Source of the DNA: Burkholderiales bacterium
GTDB lineage: Bacteria > Pseudomonadota > Gammaproteobacteria > Burkholderiales > Burkholderiaceae_C
Assembly: GCA_947381415.1 (NCBI GenBank)
Contig: CANCVB010000026.1
Location: 1 to 38,731 of the forward strand
Direction: 5' to 3'
Length of the DNA: 38,731 nt
Position numbers and translations under genes: made by a program. Every line of letters begins with the position of its first letter. Position 1 is the first letter of the stretch. This document shows positions 25,543 through 34,314 of the stretch, in pieces. The notes under the pieces were generated by a model, which saw nothing but the letters and a program-made list of their open reading frames with translations, was not told the DNA's origin and made no database searches.

Positions 25543-27648
25543 TCAAGTTTCGATCATGCCGCGCATCACGCCAGCCACACGGCCGGAGTTGTCTGACACG
25601 ATCATGCGAATCAGTGCGACTTTATCGTCATACGAATTGGCATTGTTAAGCAAATCGGCGGGAATGGCTTGCTTCTTGGGTTTGAGGTTGCCCATGCGTG
25701 CTTTGAGGTCTTCCAAGGTTTCACCCTCTGCAAGTTCAACATCGGTAGGCTCCTCGGCTTGCTCGCTGGCTGCGGCCAAGCGCTCGGCTTCACGCGCCGC
25801 CTCTTCTTCGGCCATGCGCACAGCTTCGGCAGCGGAGGCTTCTTCGGCCATTTGCAATTGCAAGAGTTCTTCTTCTTTGGCTCTGCGTGCATTCTCTTCG
25901 GCTTCTTCGCGGGCCATGCGTTCTTGGGTGGCTCGAACCGCCGCTTCGGCTTCGGCTGCAGCGATACGTTCTGCACGCATTTTTTCTGCACTGGCGGCTT
26001 CGGCGGAGGCTGCGGCCAAGGCGGCGGCGGCCAAGCTGGCAGGGTCGATCTCGGGTTTGTTGAGTTTCTTGATCATGGGGCGAACCACGAACAACAAGAA
26101 TGTCAGGAACAAGGCCGCAACCACACCGCTGTTGGCCAGTGAAGCCAATGCTTCGTCTTTGTACCAAGGCACGGCATCAGGGTCGATTGTTGGCTCAAAG
26201 CGGGTAGCCACCACGGTGACGACGTCGCCACGTTTGTCATTAAAGCCCACCGCACCGCGCACCAATTGGTTCAAACGGTCGAGTTCTTCTTGGGTGTAAG
26301 GAATGGTGGTGGGTGCAGGTGAACCATCGGCGGGTTTTTCCACCTTGGTCCCTGGCGGGATAGGACGTTCATTGATCAGCACGCCCACGCCCAATTTTTG
26401 GATATTGCCCATGGCGCTTTTGGTGTGGCGAACCGCACGGTCAAGCTCATAGTTCTTGGTGGAACGCGCCACCACTTGCACGCCTTTTTCACTCACGCCC
26501 TTGTTGGGATCCGCCACCGATGTTTCTGAGGATGCGGGATTTTGCGGAGGGTTGGGAGGGGTGTTGGACAACGAGCCTGGCACACCAATCGCATCCTTGA
26601 AGGAGTTGCGGTCTTCCACATACAACTCAGAGCGGGTTTTGGGGCCTTTGTCACGTTGGTCAAAGTCTTCGGTGGTGATTTCTTCTTGGGTGAAATCCAA
26701 TTGCAAGCTCACCTGTGCGCTGACATTGACCTCGCCCACGATGGGGGCCAGCAATTGAATCAAACGGGTACGGTACAGGTCTTCCATTTGTTGCTTTTGT
26801 TGCAACTGTGCACCTGTGAGACCCAAAGGCGCTTCACCCAGCATTTCGTTCATCAAGGTGCCGTAGTTGTCCACCACCGACACGTTTTCAGGCGCCAAGT
26901 AAGGCACGCTGGAAGCCACCAAGGAGATGATGGCTTGCACATTGGCCGACGACACTTGCTTGCCTGGTGCGCGGGTGATGATGACCGAGGCCTTGGTTGG
27001 TACGCGGTCGCGCACAAACACGCTTTGTTTGGGCGCAGCCAAATGCACACGGGCACTGCGGATGCCGGCAATTTGCGAGATGGTTTTGGCCAACTCTTGT
27101 TCCATGGCGTTGTTGTAACGAACCTGCTCCATGAACTGACTGGTGGTCATGGCAGGCATGTCTTTCAAGGTGTCCATGCCCTGGGCTTCGGTGCGGGGCA
27201 AACCCTTGGAAGCCAACAGCATGCGGGCTTCTTGGTATTTATCACCAGGCACCATGATTTGGCCAGTGTTGTTATCTATTTGCGGATTAAAGTTGCCTGT
27301 TTTCAAGGTCTCAATCGCCAACTGTTTATCCGCCTCTGGCAGCATCATGGTCAATGCGCGGTAGCTTGGCGTCTTCATGGACATGGAGGCCAAGCCAAAA
27401 GCCGCCACCACCATCAAGATCACGATGATGGGCAAGGCTTTTTTCACAGACGGTTGACGTACCAAATCACGCACCATGCCCATGGGGTCGCTGAGTGCGG
27501 TGTTGGCGACAGAGCGTGCCAAGTCGTTGCTTCGCAACGGCGTGCCACTTGTCACCATAGAGGTTCCTGTGCTGGAGCCGTCAGAGGTGGTCAATGCGTT
27601 GTTGCTGGTGCCCAGCGGGGTATTGAGTGTTGCGCTTGCGGTGGCCAT
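25543..27648 (-). CDS. fliF: flagellar MS-ring protein FliF, extended
   Basis: A 701-residue protein versus about 550-570 in most species. Residues 1-70 are an extended cytosolic Ser/Thr-rich N-terminus. TM1 is about 71-90 and TM2 about 506-525 (ALFLTFLLFVVRPM). The periplasmic ring-building regions lie between (RTEAQGMDTLKDM..., RIQLLAPIVGEVNVSAQVSL). Residues about 536-640 are an Ala/Glu/Arg-rich predicted coiled coil not usual in FliF. Residues 655-701 are the FliG-binding tail (KKQAIPADLL, NSYDDK, RVAGVMRGMIET). It starts 17 nt after fliE. The extra tail length matches the unusual FliF-tail paralogue in the same operon. Confidence 0.97.
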   Translation of the reverse strand: MATASATLNTPLGTSNNALTTSDGSSTGTSMVTSGTPLRSNDLARSVANTALSDPMGMVRDLVRQPSVKKALPIIVILMVVAAFGLASMSMKTPSYRALTMMLPEADKQLAIETLKTGNFNPQIDNNTGQIMVPGDKYQEARMLLASKGLPRTEAQGMDTLKDMPAMTTSQFMEQVRYNNAMEQELAKTISQIAGIRSARVHLAAPKQSVFVRDRVPTKASVIITRAPGKQVSSANVQAIISLVASSVPYLAPENVSVVDNYGTLMNEMLGEAPLGLTGAQLQQKQQMEDLYRTRLIQLLAPIVGEVNVSAQVSLQLDFTQEEITTEDFDQRDKGPKTRSELYVEDRNSFKDAIGVPGSLSNTPPNPPQNPASSETSVADPNKGVSEKGVQVVARSTKNYELDRAVRHTKSAMGNIQKLGVGVLINERPIPPGTKVEKPADGSPAPTTIPYTQEELDRLNQLVRGAVGFNDKRGDVVTVVATRFEPTIDPDAVPWYKDEALASLANSGVVAALFLTFLLFVVRPMIKKLNKPEIDPASLAAAALAAASAEAASAEKMRAERIAAAEAEAAVRATQERMAREEAEENARRAKEEELLQLQMAEEASAAEAVRMAEEEAAREAERLAAASEQAEEPTDVELAEGETLEDLKARMGNLKPKKQAIPADLLNNANSYDDKVALIRMIVSDNSGRVAGVMRGMIET

Positions 27649-27665
27649 GGTGTTCTCTTAAATAG

Positions 27666-28028
27666 TTAAACCGGCATGTTCATGATTTCTTCATAGGCCT
27701 TGAGCACTTTGTTGCGTACCTGTACGGTCGCTTCAAAGGCCAGGGAAGACTTTTGCATTCCCAAAACCACATCGGTCAAGGGAATGTCTTCGCCACGTTG
27801 ATACGCTTCTTGCATCGTTGTGGACTTGACTTGAACGTCGTTGACTTTGGAGAGCAGGTTCTTCACCGACTCGGTGAAATTGGGCAGCTCTGTTTTGGGC
27901 GCTTGTATGTCATCAACAACCGGCGGCTTGATGTTGAGTTGTTCAACACCATTGGCTGCTTTGTTTTGGTAAGCACGGATGGTTTCCATCATGCTGTTGA
28001 CACTGCCGGCGGAAATTCGATCAATCAT
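27666..28028 (-). CDS. fliE: flagellar hook-basal body protein FliE
   Basis: A 120-residue protein that joins the MS ring to the rod. The C-terminus VVLGMQKSSLAFEATVQVRNKVLKAYEEIMNMPV is the FliE signature (helical rod-like domain). The N-terminal half is variable and carries the weak helix IDRISAGSVNSMMETIRAYQ. The start is 16 nt after the stop of the sigma-54 activator gene, so it may be cotranscribed with it. A sigma-54-like match in the gap was rejected for wrong spacing. Confidence 0.95.
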   Translation of the reverse strand: MIDRISAGSVNSMMETIRAYQNKAANGVEQLNIKPPVVDDIQAPKTELPNFTESVKNLLSKVNDVQVKSTTMQEAYQRGEDIPLTDVVLGMQKSSLAFEATVQVRNKVLKAYEEIMNMPV

Positions 28029-28044
28029 GGTGTGTGCGCCTCAA

Positions 28045-29520
28045 TTACTCTGCGAAGGACAATGCCATGCCGCGCTCGCGCAACTGGGCTAACTTGTAGC
28101 GCAGCGTACGGGGGCTGATACCCAATTTCTTGGCGGCTTCGATACGGCTTTCACTGGCTTGCAAGGCAGCCAGAATCACCTGGTGTTCACTGCTCTTGAC
28201 TGCCGACAGCAAGTCGCGTGGCAGCAAACTGTCACTGCTGGCAGGCGCCATGAAACTGTCAGGGGAAGGGCTGGCAACCACCACTTCCACTGGCAAGGTC
28301 TCGGCGGTCACAGGTGTGGGCACAGGCGCTGTAGGCGCCAAGTCCAGCACGGTGTCTTGCAAAGAGGACATGTCCATGGATTGGGCGTCGTCAAACATCA
28401 GGTGTGAAGGTGTAATCACCCGACCTGTGCACAAGACCACGGCGCGTTGCACCACATTTTCAAGTTCACGCACATTGCCAGGCCAAGGGTATTGCAGCAA
28501 CATCTGTTGGGCTTGTGCATTCACAGACAAAGGCACGGAACCCTTGGTGTGGCGTGACAAGGACTGTGCGACCAAAGGCAAAATATCGCCCGTACGCTCT
28601 TTCAGTGGTTGAATCCGCAAGCGGAAGGTGCTGATACGGAAATACAGGTCTTCGCGAAACTCACGGTCTTGGATGGCTTGGCGCAAATCTTTGTTGGTAG
28701 CGGCAATCACGCGCACATCCAAATCAATCGGTGTTTCACTGCCCAAGCGGTTGAGTTTTTTCTCTTGCAGCACGCGCAGCAACTTGGCTTGCAACTGAAT
28801 AGGCATTTCGCCGATTTCATCCAAGAACACCGTGCCACCTTGGGCCTGCTCGAACAAACCTTTGTGCTCTTTGTGTGCGCCTGTGAAAGCCCCTTTTTCG
28901 TGGCCAAACAGCATGTCTTCAATCAAATGCTCTGGCAATGCAGCACAGTTCATGGCCACAAAGGGGCCCTTGGCTCTGAGCGATGACTCGTGCAACACAC
29001 GGGCCAACACTTCTTTACCCGCGCCCGTTGGGCCCACCAACAAGGCCGCCACTTCGGTTTGCGCAACGCGTTGTGCCAAAGCCAGCAAATGTTGGCTGAT
29101 GGGGTCGACAAACACATAGCTGCGGGGTTTGTTCTTGTCGGTGTTGAGGCTCTCGGTAGCCAAGCGCCATGCATCTTCGCTCCACTCGTCTGCAGGCAAT
29201 ACATGCAAAGCGCCGTAGCGCATCGCGTCCACAGCCACTTCCATGCGACGGCGTTCAACGCGGCAAATCACCGGTGTATTGAATCCCAACTGGCCAATCA
29301 ATGTTTGCACTTCGCGCAACAGGTCTGCGCTGTCGCCCAACCGGATCACCAGCACATGTGCGCGTCGCAATGCCAAAGTCAAGTCACCCAAGGTGTTGAT
29401 GGCATTGAGTTCTATGCCATATGCACTCAGTTGGGTTTGCTCGGACTCACCCAAAGAACTGAAGGGGTCCAACCAGACGGCTTGAAGGGCGTTAACAGTG
29501 GTAGGTTTCACATTGATCAA
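28045..29520 (-). CDS. sigma-54-dependent flagellar activator (FleQ/FlrC-like)
   Basis: A 491-residue enhancer-binding protein. Residues 1-125 are a degenerate receiver-like domain (AVWLDPFSSLGESEQTQLSAYG) without a clear phospho-acceptor context. The AAA+ domain has Walker A GPTGAGKE (163-170), the sigma-54 contact loop GAFTGA (210-215) and Walker B GGTVFLDEIGEM (about 228-239). A C-terminal Fis-type helix-turn-helix follows (SEHQVILAALQASESRIEAAKKLGISPRTLRYKL). The start is a TTG at 29520, or GTG at 29511. Exact assignment to FleQ, FlrA or FlrC is not possible from sequence alone. It has its own sigma-54 promoter at 29545-29560 and precedes fliE by 16 nt. Confidence 0.93.
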   Translation of the reverse strand: MINVKPTTVNALQAVWLDPFSSLGESEQTQLSAYGIELNAINTLGDLTLALRRAHVLVIRLGDSADLLREVQTLIGQLGFNTPVICRVERRRMEVAVDAMRYGALHVLPADEWSEDAWRLATESLNTDKNKPRSYVFVDPISQHLLALAQRVAQTEVAALLVGPTGAGKEVLARVLHESSLRAKGPFVAMNCAALPEHLIEDMLFGHEKGAFTGAHKEHKGLFEQAQGGTVFLDEIGEMPIQLQAKLLRVLQEKKLNRLGSETPIDLDVRVIAATNKDLRQAIQDREFREDLYFRISTFRLRIQPLKERTGDILPLVAQSLSRHTKGSVPLSVNAQAQQMLLQYPWPGNVRELENVVQRAVVLCTGRVITPSHLMFDDAQSMDMSSLQDTVLDLAPTAPVPTPVTAETLPVEVVVASPSPDSFMAPASSDSLLPRDLLSAVKSSEHQVILAALQASESRIEAAKKLGISPRTLRYKLAQLRERGMALSFAE

Positions 29521-29544
29521 CCAGTAACAAAGGTTTGGTTGATA

Positions 29545-29560
29545 AGCAATGCATGTGCCA
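29545..29560 (-). promoter_or_regulatory. sigma-54 (-24/-12) promoter of the flagellar activator gene
   Basis: On the minus strand the sequence reads TGGCACATGCATTGCT. The GG at 29559-29558 and GC at 29547-29546 are separated by exactly 10 nt, a near-perfect match to TGGCAC-N5-TTGC. Predicted transcription starts near 29534, only about 15 nt before the TTG start, so the leader is short. Confidence 0.8.
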
Positions 29561-29656
29561 GCTTTATATGTGGCTACTTTATGGTTCTATTGTTAAATTT
29601 AATCGCTTTAAAAATAACACTTTAATGTAATTAGTCGGCATTTCGACAGAAAGGGC

Positions 29657-29926
29657 TCAGGCTTTCCACACAAAACGCGACGTGGGTTTGACGCTGCGCT
29701 GAATAGGCACGACTTTTTCTTCTTTCTGCACGTCGGCTTTGGGCGCAAAACCCCTGCAATGGTTGCCATCAGCTCTGAAGACCTCGAAAGAAGGCACCAT
29801 TCGGCTCTTAAAACCCATCATCCGACACACATAGGGGACCTTGGGATCCCAACTGATGGCAAAGTGCCGACATTGCCAACAATTGGGCGCTTGTGTCGTA
29901 CTTTCGTGTGAATGTGCGTTGTTCAT
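29657..29926 (-). CDS. Cys4 mini-protein, possible metal-binding, hypothetical
   Basis: An 89-residue protein 34 nt downstream of the flagellin gene on the same strand, probably read from the same transcript. Four cysteines stand in the pattern CWQCRHF...PYVCRMMGFKSR...GNHCRGFAP, that is C-x2-C, then C and C, with a Trp-Asp-Pro between the first two. This is the composition of small zinc- or iron-sulfur-binding proteins. The C-terminal tail is basic (VVPIQRSVKPTSRFVWKA). No named family is recognised with certainty. Small cysteine proteins of this general sort are often seen in Betaproteobacteria. Confidence 0.65.
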   Translation of the reverse strand: MNNAHSHESTTQAPNCWQCRHFAISWDPKVPYVCRMMGFKSRMVPSFEVFRADGNHCRGFAPKADVQKEEKVVPIQRSVKPTSRFVWKA

Positions 29927-29960
29927 GTGGCCCCAAACAAATACTCAGTTCAAGGCTTTA

Positions 29961-32900
29961 TCAACCACCCAGTAATTTCAAGACCGACTGTTGGCTGGTG
30001 TTGGCTTGGGCCAGCACCGCTGTCGCGGCTTGCTGCATGATTTGCGTCTTGGCCAATTCGGTGGATGCCGAAGCGTAATCTGCGTCTTCGATCTGGCTGC
30101 GCGATGCAGACATGTTCATAGACACATTGGTCAAGTTGTTGATCACATGGTCGAGACGGTTCATCACCGCACCCATGGTCGCTCGGGTGGCATTGACCTT
30201 GTCCATCGCCTCATCCAACAGGTTGAGCACAGCGGTCGCGCCGTCTCGGGTGTTGATGCGCACGGCACGGTTTTCTACCGCCTGATCCACGTCGCCAGTG
30301 ATTTCACCAGTGATGGGACCGCCTTTACCGAAATCGGCCAAATCGATGGTGACCATCTGACGGGCAGACGAGCCCACTTGGAAAGCCAGTCGGCCAACCC
30401 GAGGAGGATCCATGTCTGAGCTTGAACGTCCGCCAAAACTGCCGACAGAGAAACCCAAATCTGCAAAGTTACTGGCGGAGCCGAAGCCGTCATCACCGGT
30501 TTTGATGGTGATGGGTTTGCCAGAGATTCCCGTCAAGTTTGGTGCTTTGCCGTCCGTGCCGGGCAAAGCAGGCAATTGGGCGGGTGTGGCAATCAGGCGT
30601 ACCGTGCCATAGACGGTTCGGGCATCTGTGGAGTTTTCGCTGGCGGCCACGATACCGGTGATTTGGTTGCTGCCAAAACTGTTGTCGCGCAATGTGCCAA
30701 TGGACAAGGTTTGGTCCGAGCCTGTGTTCAAGGCCGCCGCACCCAACATCACAAAAGGTGAACCAGGCACTTTGGATTGCACCAACACCGAGGTGGCATC
30801 GTTAGGGTCGATGTAAGCAATCAAGTTGCTTAAATGGGTGCGATCAGACGGAGGGGTGGTCGAATCCGCGTCCAAAGCCACACTGGCAGCGATCGCGGAA
30901 TTGATGGCGGTCATCATGGCTGTAGCCATGCCTGCCGGTGTCTGCATATCTGTTGTTGGATCGGTGGTGATGGTGGTGCCGTTGATGTTGACAGACAGCG
31001 TATCGCCTACAGCAATAGTACTACCGCCCATCTTCACCTTGGAAATTTGGCTTTCTGAATTGCCTTCTTCCAAACCAAAGCTGGCTGGTGACAGGCCTTC
31101 AATGCTGGCGTCGTACCAGACAGACACGTTGCGGCCATCGGGAGCTTCCAAGGTCAAGCCCTTGCCATTGTCGGTGGCCACAATGCCGTGGGTGCCAGAG
31201 TAGGTGTTGATGGCCCGAACCAAATTGATTCGACGGTCTGAGGGGGTGTCATCCGCCTTGAATTCCACCTTGATTTCGGTGCCATTCAGGTACAGCGACT
31301 GGAAACCTTCAGGTTGGTTAACCGCCTTCACGTTGTTGGGTGGCGCGTCCCTGGTTTCAAGTTTGGTCGATCCTGTCGAGGTGTGACCACCTTTCAACAC
31401 CACGGGATTGGCAATCGCACGCACACCTGTTTCAGAGCTGTGGGTATTGATGGCATGGGCCATGGCGATGGCACTGGCTGCAGGGTTGCTGCTGCTGGCC
31501 ACTTGGTTGGAGTCGATGTCGTCGGCTGAATTGGTGGCGCGAATTTTCACACCATTGATCTCCAAGTCATCGGTACCCAATGATTTGAAAGGCGAAATTT
31601 TGTTTTCAACTTCAACCTGAACCGCAGATATATCGGCGGTAGGCGGGTCTGCCGCAGGAACCATGGCTGTTGCGGCAGTGAAAGAACGCCCAGCGGTTTT
31701 GGCGCGGATGATCAATTCACCCACGGTATTGCCTTTGAGCACTTCCACGTTTTGGTCGTTGTCGAGCTCCGCAACCATCAGGTCACGCAACTCTTGGGCG
31801 CTTTCGCCACCAGTAGCGGTAATGGTGTGTTCTTCACCGTTGACCACCAAGGTGAATTTGTCATCGGCAGTGGCAGGACCCGTGAAAGTCAAACTGCTGA
31901 CTTGCTTGACAGCGGGGTCCACCAAAGGACGTTCCTTGGTATTGAAGACCGCCTGGTTTTTGCTGTAGTTGCCCTCAAGGAAACCCACGCGTGAAATGTC
32001 GCCCACGGCCGAGCTGGTCAAGACCACCGCGTTGGGAATCTTGGATTCCAACGAAATCGTGGCGCTTTGCACACCTTCACGCATACCAATGCGGTTGCCA
32101 AATTCTTTGGCAGTGGCCGTGGTTTCAAAAGTCACTTCGATGTTGCGACCGTCTGCAGCCGTCAGCGTGACACCCAGCAAATCTGAGCCGGTATCTACCG
32201 CTTTCACGCCTGTTTTGTCGCTGATGAGGTTGATGGCGCGAACCACATTGGCACGGGTATCGCGGGGGTTGTTCATCAAGGTTTCAATTTTTGCCGAGGC
32301 TACGCCGTTGACAAACACCACACCCGAGACGACGGAATTACCGCTCATGGACTTACCCGTGAAGATGTTCTCATTCACTTTGGCAAACACGCCAGTACCG
32401 CTGGACGATGAACTGAAACGGCGGGTGGTGTCCGTCACGCTGGCCAAATTGGTGTCGCGCTGCTGCACATCAATGGCACTGACTTCGCCATCGGTGACGG
32501 GAAAGTCGACATTGATCACAGTGCTGCCTGGGGCATACGACACGGTGCGGCCTGAGCCTTCACCAAACTGTGCACTGGTGCGCATCGCTTGCGCAATTTT
32601 GGCGGTAGCCAATGCGGGCGTGTTGTCCATGGCCGTGAGTTCAACACTCACACCACCGACGGTGATGACACCTGGGATGGGGTTGCCAGAGAAAGTCACA
32701 GACTGCGACTCACCCACGGGGCCTGAACCTACCGCGGCTTTGCGGTTGATCGCTGCTGCCTTGGCAATCGCCGAACCGGCTGCGTTGTTGATGGGAGAGA
32801 ACGGGTCATCGACTGCAAAAGAGCCGCCAATTTCAACGCCGTTGATGAGCAAGTCGCCTGCACGCATGGCAGGGATGCTGCCAGAGACGTCAATCGACAA

Positions 32901-34112
32901 TTTAAAGTGTCTGTCAAGCAAGTCGTTGGTGAAATCGCCGTTTGCATTGGCATTGCTGCCGTCAAACACCGAGCTGACCGAGTCTTTCAAGAAGTATGTC
33001 AGGTTGTCAGAGATGACCGAGCTGTTGATGCCTTGTTTGGCGTCAAAGGTAACCGTGCCTTTGGTGGAATCGAAACTGCCCACCAAATTCACACTTTTGT
33101 TATCGGGGGTGACAAACGTGGCCTTGATGTCACGGGTGCCATCGTTGTTGGTGTCGACATGCTCGATCACCAGGTTGCCGCTGCGCAGAAAACGGCCGTT
33201 GTTGTCAAATTTTTCTTGGGTCTGTGTAATCGCATCGCGACTGACCACGACGGGGTCCAGCACAAAATACCCATCATTGGATTTGTCTGTCAATTGGATG
33301 TCATGCACATCGCCGTCATTGGCGGAATAGGTGATGACGAGTTGATTGGTTGCGCCATCGACCGCCACGGTGCGGCCAGAGCCCGCGCCAAATTGTTCGG
33401 TCGCTTGCAATTGCGTCTGAATTTGGGCGGCCAACTTGGCAGGGTCAACGGCACCGCTGCCGTCATTGATGTCATTCCATTCCAAGCTGATGTTTTCGCC
33501 TGCAAATTTGAAAGTGCGTTTATCGGCGAAACCATCGCTGGGAATGCCAGTGGTATTGATAGACACCACTTGTTGCTCACCCGAACCAGCGCCTTCAATG
33601 ACACGGGTGGTGGTGGGGCTTAACAAAACATTGCCAAAAGCGTCGTTCGAGGTGGCTTTGTAAACAGGCATTTCACCGACTTGTTCACCAGCCTTGCCGT
33701 TCAACACAGGGAAACCGTTCCACTCGGTGTTGTCAGCAATCTGCACAATTTGTTGTTTGAGCTGCTGAAACTCCAAGTCGAGGTAGCTGCGTTGGGCGCT
33801 GTCGTTGGTGTCGTTGACCGCCTGGATCGCCAACTCACGCATGCGTTGCATCATGTCGGTGATTTCGTTGGTTGCACCCTCAGCGGTTTGAATCAAGGAG
33901 ATGGCGTCACCCGCATTGCGCACGGCTTGGTTCAAGCTGCGTATTTGATGCGTCATCCGTGTGGCAATGGCCATACCGGCGGCATCGTCTCGTGCAGAGT
34001 TGATGCGCTTGCCTGTCGACAATTGCTGCATGGCTGTGCTTTGCGCAAGGCCCGTGTTTTTTAAAGCCATCTGTGAGAACAGCGCTTTGACGTTGGTGTT
34101 AATTACTGCCAT
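29961..34112 (-). CDS. fliC: giant flagellin
   Basis: A 1383-residue flagellin, about three to five times the usual 270-500. AGGAGA five bases before the ATG at 34112 fixes the start; an in-frame start at 34139 is not used. The N-terminal D0/D1 region (about 1-145) is MAVINTNVKALFSQMALKN, then TGKRINSARDDAAGMAIATRM and LDLEFQQLKQQI. The C-terminal D1/D0 region (about 1285-1383) includes MGAVMNRLDHVINNL and ASTELAKTQIMQQAATAVLAQANTS. Between them lie more than 1100 residues of surface domains. At least three to four resemble Flagellin_IN hairpins, and there are two related GSGRTV-containing segments (near 241 and 514). A sigma-54 promoter precedes it. A terminator hairpin is not visible. Confidence 0.95.
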   Translation of the reverse strand: MAVINTNVKALFSQMALKNTGLAQSTAMQQLSTGKRINSARDDAAGMAIATRMTHQIRSLNQAVRNAGDAISLIQTAEGATNEITDMMQRMRELAIQAVNDTNDSAQRSYLDLEFQQLKQQIVQIADNTEWNGFPVLNGKAGEQVGEMPVYKATSNDAFGNVLLSPTTTRVIEGAGSGEQQVVSINTTGIPSDGFADKRTFKFAGENISLEWNDINDGSGAVDPAKLAAQIQTQLQATEQFGAGSGRTVAVDGATNQLVITYSANDGDVHDIQLTDKSNDGYFVLDPVVVSRDAITQTQEKFDNNGRFLRSGNLVIEHVDTNNDGTRDIKATFVTPDNKSVNLVGSFDSTKGTVTFDAKQGINSSVISDNLTYFLKDSVSSVFDGSNANANGDFTNDLLDRHFKLSIDVSGSIPAMRAGDLLINGVEIGGSFAVDDPFSPINNAAGSAIAKAAAINRKAAVGSGPVGESQSVTFSGNPIPGVITVGGVSVELTAMDNTPALATAKIAQAMRTSAQFGEGSGRTVSYAPGSTVINVDFPVTDGEVSAIDVQQRDTNLASVTDTTRRFSSSSSGTGVFAKVNENIFTGKSMSGNSVVSGVVFVNGVASAKIETLMNNPRDTRANVVRAINLISDKTGVKAVDTGSDLLGVTLTAADGRNIEVTFETTATAKEFGNRIGMREGVQSATISLESKIPNAVVLTSSAVGDISRVGFLEGNYSKNQAVFNTKERPLVDPAVKQVSSLTFTGPATADDKFTLVVNGEEHTITATGGESAQELRDLMVAELDNDQNVEVLKGNTVGELIIRAKTAGRSFTAATAMVPAADPPTADISAVQVEVENKISPFKSLGTDDLEINGVKIRATNSADDIDSNQVASSSNPAASAIAMAHAINTHSSETGVRAIANPVVLKGGHTSTGSTKLETRDAPPNNVKAVNQPEGFQSLYLNGTEIKVEFKADDTPSDRRINLVRAINTYSGTHGIVATDNGKGLTLEAPDGRNVSVWYDASIEGLSPASFGLEEGNSESQISKVKMGGSTIAVGDTLSVNINGTTITTDPTTDMQTPAGMATAMMTAINSAIAASVALDADSTTPPSDRTHLSNLIAYIDPNDATSVLVQSKVPGSPFVMLGAAALNTGSDQTLSIGTLRDNSFGSNQITGIVAASENSTDARTVYGTVRLIATPAQLPALPGTDGKAPNLTGISGKPITIKTGDDGFGSASNFADLGFSVGSFGGRSSSDMDPPRVGRLAFQVGSSARQMVTIDLADFGKGGPITGEITGDVDQAVENRAVRINTRDGATAVLNLLDEAMDKVNATRATMGAVMNRLDHVINNLTNVSMNMSASRSQIEDADYASASTELAKTQIMQQAATAVLAQANTSQQSVLKLLGG

Positions 34113-34157
34113 TTTTCTCTCCTGACCTTTCTTGGTCAATCAAACTTGCAACTGACT

Positions 34158-34175
34158 AAGCACATCCCGTGCCAA
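34158..34175 (-). promoter_or_regulatory. sigma-54 (-24/-12) promoter of the giant flagellin gene
   Basis: On the minus strand TTGGCACGGGATGTGCTTA gives GG (34173-34172) and GC (34161-34160) separated by exactly 10 nt. The -12 part is GTGC rather than TTGC, a small deviation. The predicted start is about 12 nt downstream of the GC, near 34148, leaving a leader of about 36 nt. No sigma-28-type box, the usual flagellin promoter, was found. Confidence 0.78.
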
Positions 34176-34278
34176 TTTGTTTTGATGCCTTTTTCGACAT
34201 GAAGTAAGGCCATTAAAAGCATCAAAGTGTTCATTTAAGTATTCACTGGCAAGGGTTGGTTGTTGAGGTGGCAAGTGA

Positions 34279-34302
34279 TTGCCGCCGAATTGCCGGCGGC
34301 AA
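34279..34302. repeat. inverted repeat upstream of the flagellin promoter, candidate activator site
   Basis: Two perfect 9-bp arms, TTGCCGCCG (34279-34287) and CGGCGGCAA (34294-34302), flank a 6-nt spacer. It is centred about 140 bp upstream of the predicted flagellin transcript start, where an enhancer-binding protein would bind. A further TTGCCGC half-site is at 34308-34314. No T-tract follows on either strand, so a terminator is unlikely. Confidence 0.6.
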
Positions 34303-34314
34303 ATACCTTGCCGC

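Noticed and set aside
28052-28066. Sigma-54-like TGGCAT...CGCA match upstream of fliE
   Set aside because: The GG-to-GC spacing is 11 nt instead of 10, and it lies within the activator coding end.
31969-33330. 453-codon plus-strand open frame inside the flagellin gene
   Set aside because: It is antisense to the giant flagellin, which has conserved ends and a clear ribosome site. The translated product has no recognisable domain.
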